Below, in pieces: positions 62,601 through 64,000 of a stretch of DNA of 64,000 bases. Origin of the DNA: Winogradskyella litoriviva (GTDB taxonomy: Bacteria > Bacteroidota > Bacteroidia > Flavobacteriales > Flavobacteriaceae); the NCBI RefSeq assembly GCF_013249065.1, contig NZ_JABRWQ010000004.1, positions 434,001 through 498,000 on the forward strand. The letters run 5' to 3'. A program made the position numbers and the translations under genes. Every line of letters starts with the position of its first letter. Within the stretch, counting starts at the first letter, position 1. Below the pieces are notes generated by a model. That model searched no databases and had not been told where the DNA came from. It saw only the letters and a program-made list of their open reading frames with translations.

Positions 62601-64000
62601 ACATTGCATCCATCCGAGTTACATTACTAGTATCCCAAGATCCAATATCCTGATTAAAAGTATCTGCATTAAAAAACATCGCAGCCATGTTAGTTACACT
62701 ACTCGTATTCCAACTACCAATATTTTGATTGAAAAGAAGTGCATAAGCGAACGTACCATCCATTCTATTAACATTTCCAGTATTCCAATTACTAAGGTTT
62801 TGATTGAATATATCTGTACGAAAGAACATACTATTCATATCAGTAACATTACTTGTATTCCAATTACCTATATCTTGATTAAAGATTGAAGCTTCAGCAA
62901 ACATTTCACCCATAGTAGTTACACTACTGGTATCCCATGCACTTATGTTTCCATTAAAATTATTAGCCACCCTAAACATGGTAAACATGTTAGTTACGTT
63001 ACCAGTATTCCAACTGTTTAAATCCTGATTAAAACTTGAAGCTTCGTCAAACATTCCAGACATATTAGTAACTAAAGAAACGTTCCAAGTGTTAATATCT
63101 TGATTGAATTGTTGTGCCAGAGCAAACGTCCTTGACATATTAGTGACGTTGCTTGTATCCCAAGACGTAATATCGTTGTTAAAAACGGTTGCTCCTTCAA
63201 ATAACGATTCCATAGATTGAACATTTTCTGTGTTCCAATTCCAATTACCTGTACCGTCACCTAGGGAAGTTGCATTGTTAAACATGCGCCACATGGATGT
63301 AACACTACTAAGATTAGGTATGTCTGAAGCATTAATAACTAAGTTTGAACAGCCCTCAAAAGCTCTTTGCATAGACGTCCATAGGTTACAACCCCATTGA
63401 TCTACAGACAATAGTTTTTGCGCATTTGCTGTATTAGAAGTCATATATATTCTTGGAAACGTACCTGTTATAGTGACTTGATAATTGTTAGCAGTTACAT
63501 AAGTATGACTTGTATCTCCTGTAGCTCCAACAGTTGTATTACCATCTCCCCAATCGATATTATAATTATAAATTTCACCCTCATTGCTAGTTGGTATGGT
63601 TATACTTTCATTAGGTGATATAGTTTCCCAAGTGGTGATAAACTCGCAACCATCATCAATAGTTAATAAAAAGGATTCTTCTGAATAACAATCTGGACTT
63701 GGACTATCGTAAATATAAAGTGTTATTGGATATGATGGAAAATCTGAATAATTAATAACATCACCAGCAGTATATATTGTACCTGTACCATCTGGACCTG
63801 TGTAATAGGCTTCGTTACCCGAAAGGTTTACTCCTGTAATAGCTGGAAATGTAAAACTACCAGACGCGTTTTGATCTACTAAATCATCAATTGTTGGTCC
63901 TGCAAAACCACCGTCAGTAAAATTCCAGTTATCACTTGCAATCATATTAGCTCTTGCTGCTTCACCTTCACAATATCTACTAAAGCCTCCATTAAAATAT
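59698..64000 (-). CDS. Giant repeat protein with T9SS type B (gliding-motility-associated) C-terminal domain, 5' end outside
   Basis: The minus frame is open from the stop at 59698 to the window edge, more than 1430 codons; the coding goes on beyond base 64000 (residues ...YFNGGFSRYCEGEAARAN precede the first ATG). In protein order: a YTGPDGTG-type module, a PKD-like domain (YNIDWGDGNTTV), about eleven 25-residue DUF285/BspA-like repeats (W-DTSNVTNM-MF-FNQDI), a second YTGPDGTG module, seven fibronectin/Ig-like domains of about 98 residues each, and the C-terminal sorting domain (FTPNDDGVNDFW...). It should be exported by the T9SS and stay on the cell surface as an adhesin-like protein. Confidence 0.9.
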   Translation of the reverse strand, partial: YFNGGFSRYCEGEAARANMIASDNWNFTDGGFAGPTIDDLVDQNASGSFTFPAITGVNLSGNEAYYTGPDGTGTIYTAGDVINYSDFPSYPITLYIYDSPSPDCYSEESFLLTIDDGCEFITTWETISPNESITIPTSNEGEIYNYNIDWGDGNTTVGATGDTSHTYVTANNYQVTITGTFPRIYMTSNTANAQKLLSVDQWGCNLWTSMQRAFEGCSNLVINASDIPNLSSVTSMWRMFNNATSLGDGTGNWNWNTENVQSMESLFEGATVFNNDITSWDTSNVTNMSRTFALAQQFNQDINTWNVSLVTNMSGMFDEASSFNQDLNSWNTGNVTNMFTMFRVANNFNGNISAWDTSSVTTMGEMFAEASIFNQDIGNWNTSNVTDMNSMFFRTDIFNQNLSNWNTGNVNRMDGTFAYALLFNQNIGSWNTSSVTNMAAMFFNADTFNQDIGSWDTSNVTRMDAMFHDADLFNQNIGNWDTGNVSTMDTMFATAVSFDQDLGAWNVTSLQTATNIFMNATLSIANYDSLLIGWNAQNLNLNVPFDGGYSEYCAGAAARANMIASYNWSISDGGFAGPTVDGLLDQTASGSYTLPVITGTNLTGNEAYYTGPDGTGTVYNASDVINYANFPSYPITLYIYDYASPTCFSEEEFLLTITPPLACTSLSSPMSGSINIAIDTNFTWTAVASATGYTITVGTSSGGTDIINGLDVGNVLTYDLPANLPENTTIYVSIIPYNADGDATACTEESFTTEDLLFPPNCTSLSSPTSGSDNIPVDTDLTWTAVTEATGYILSVSTSSGGTDILNAVDVGNVLTYDLPADLPENTIIYVSIIPYNADGDATGCAEESFTTEDLLFPPNCTSLSSPTSGSVDISVNTDLSWAAISEATGYILTVGTSSGGTDILNGVDVGNVLTYDLPSDLPDNTQIFVTVIPYNIDGEAAGCAEESFVTALILPECTTLISPLAGDIDVSVATNFNWNSVINATGYRINLGTNTIFFGEFDVGNSLIYDLPFDLPPNTQIFVRIIPYNSNGDAINGCTHESFITGDLPFNLDCTNLNSPLSGTTNVSVSTDISWNAVADATGYTLTVGSESGGFDIINGLDVGNVLTYDLPADLPEDSTIYLSIIPYSADGDATGCTEESFTTEDLLFPPNCTNLSSPTSGTTNVAIDADLSWTAVAGATGYILNVGTSTGGTDIINGLDVGNVLTYDLLTDLPEDSTIYVSIIPYSADGIATGCSEEIFTTEDLLALPNCTTLNSPSSGSTSVLVNTDLFWNAVSNATGYILTVGTSSGGNDIVNSLDMGNVLTYDLLADLPEDNTIYVSIIPYNADGNAVGCSEESFTTESYKEVIPQFFTPNDDGVNDFWIVPNELNNVSEVIIFNRYGKTMNKMNNSSTGWSWSGNYNGKLLPSSDYWYSILYKDGKILRGHFSLVR
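59985..62015 (-). repeat. Seven tandem copies of a domain of about 295 bases
   Basis: Each unit encodes about 98 residues starting CTxLxSPxSG and ending YxADGxAxGCxEESFTTEDLL. Cys codons starting units lie near 60240, 60539, 60836, 61127, 61418, 61718 and 62012. Several units are near-identical in DNA, which indicates recent duplication or gene conversion. Confidence 0.85.
62430..63240 (-). repeat. About eleven 75-base DUF285/BspA-like repeats
   Basis: Each 75-base unit encodes 25 residues of the form W-N/D-T-S/G-N-V-T-x-M-x-x-M-F followed by F-N-Q-D/N-I. Periodic Trp, Met-Phe and Phe-Asn-Gln positions make the array easy to see. Such repeats form leucine-rich-repeat-like solenoids. Confidence 0.85.

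Noticed and set aside
62430..63240. CRISPR array, suggested by the regular 75-base spacing
   Set aside because: The units are in frame, code for DUF285 repeats, and have no unique spacers between identical repeats.

Overview
The window is low-GC chromosomal DNA that fits a marine-type member of the Flavobacteriaceae (Bacteroidota). Evidence for this: one protein has a C-terminal type IX secretion (T9SS) type A sorting domain and another has a gliding-motility-type (type B) one; lipoproteins carry short lipoboxes; menaquinone synthesis genes are clustered; and promoter-like sites match the Bacteroidota -7 box TAnnTTTG, in three cases with a TTG element upstream. No tRNA, rRNA, CRISPR array, prophage, transposase or integrase was seen. 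Both ends cut genes: a YgiQ-type radical SAM protein at the left and a very large repeat-built surface protein at the right.

Layout. 1-9.1 kb: YgiQ, an MBL-fold hydrolase, then a menaquinone cluster read leftwards (PaaI-type thioesterase, menF, menD, DUF2853, CvfB-like S1 protein, menB, menA). menC, menE and menH are not in the window; a divergent alpha/beta hydrolase stands beside the cluster. 9.1-16.4 kb: small accessory genes (YtxH protein, NTF2-like lipoprotein, serine hydrolase, VOC protein, YfiM-like membrane protein), a nitronate monooxygenase-like enzyme and an RlmI-like methyltransferase. 16.6-20.6 kb: a compact set of two tandem NeuD/PglD-like acyltransferases, a CapK/PaaK-like adenylate-forming enzyme and a convergent ATP-grasp protein, probably for a surface glycan or small conjugate. 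20.8-26.7 kb: dnaK, a collagen-like lipoprotein, sdaA, panB and an RluA-family pseudouridine synthase. 26.7-28.7 kb: a three-gene set ending in a NarX-type histidine kinase without a response regulator.

28.8-33.5 kb: a tightly packed 5-oxoprolinase operon (pxpC, pxpB, pxpA) with an Nramp-fold transporter that has lost the canonical metal-binding motifs, and a DUF2891 lipoprotein. 33.6-35.6 kb: an ECF sigma factor overlapping a protein with an anti-sigma-like N-terminus, one membrane helix, a long linker and a porin-like C-terminal domain. 35.7-48.8 kb: mostly ordinary genes (beta-propeller lipoprotein, YifB/ComM, YheT hydrolase, CocE/NonD hydrolase, T9SS type A protein, adenine deaminase, outer-membrane barrel, tilS). 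48.9-53.4 kb: a protein with a sigma-region-4-like tail, pabB, an aldose-epimerase-like gene and a DEAD-box helicase. 53.8-55.9 kb: a second ECF sigma factor followed by a tiny gene and a MscS-like channel, plus a DUF2721 protein. 56.1-59.4 kb: a GYF_2-like protein, fabV and lpdA. 59.7-64 kb: the T9SS type B giant, built of DUF285/BspA-like 25-residue repeats and seven near-identical domains of about 98 residues.

The best candidates for under-described biology are the Nramp-like protein in the 5-oxoprolinase operon, the sigma factor/inner-membrane/barrel pair, the acyltransferase-CapK-ATP-grasp set, the orphan kinase operon and the large repeat protein. Identifications rest on reading motifs and lengths by eye; no database search was run.
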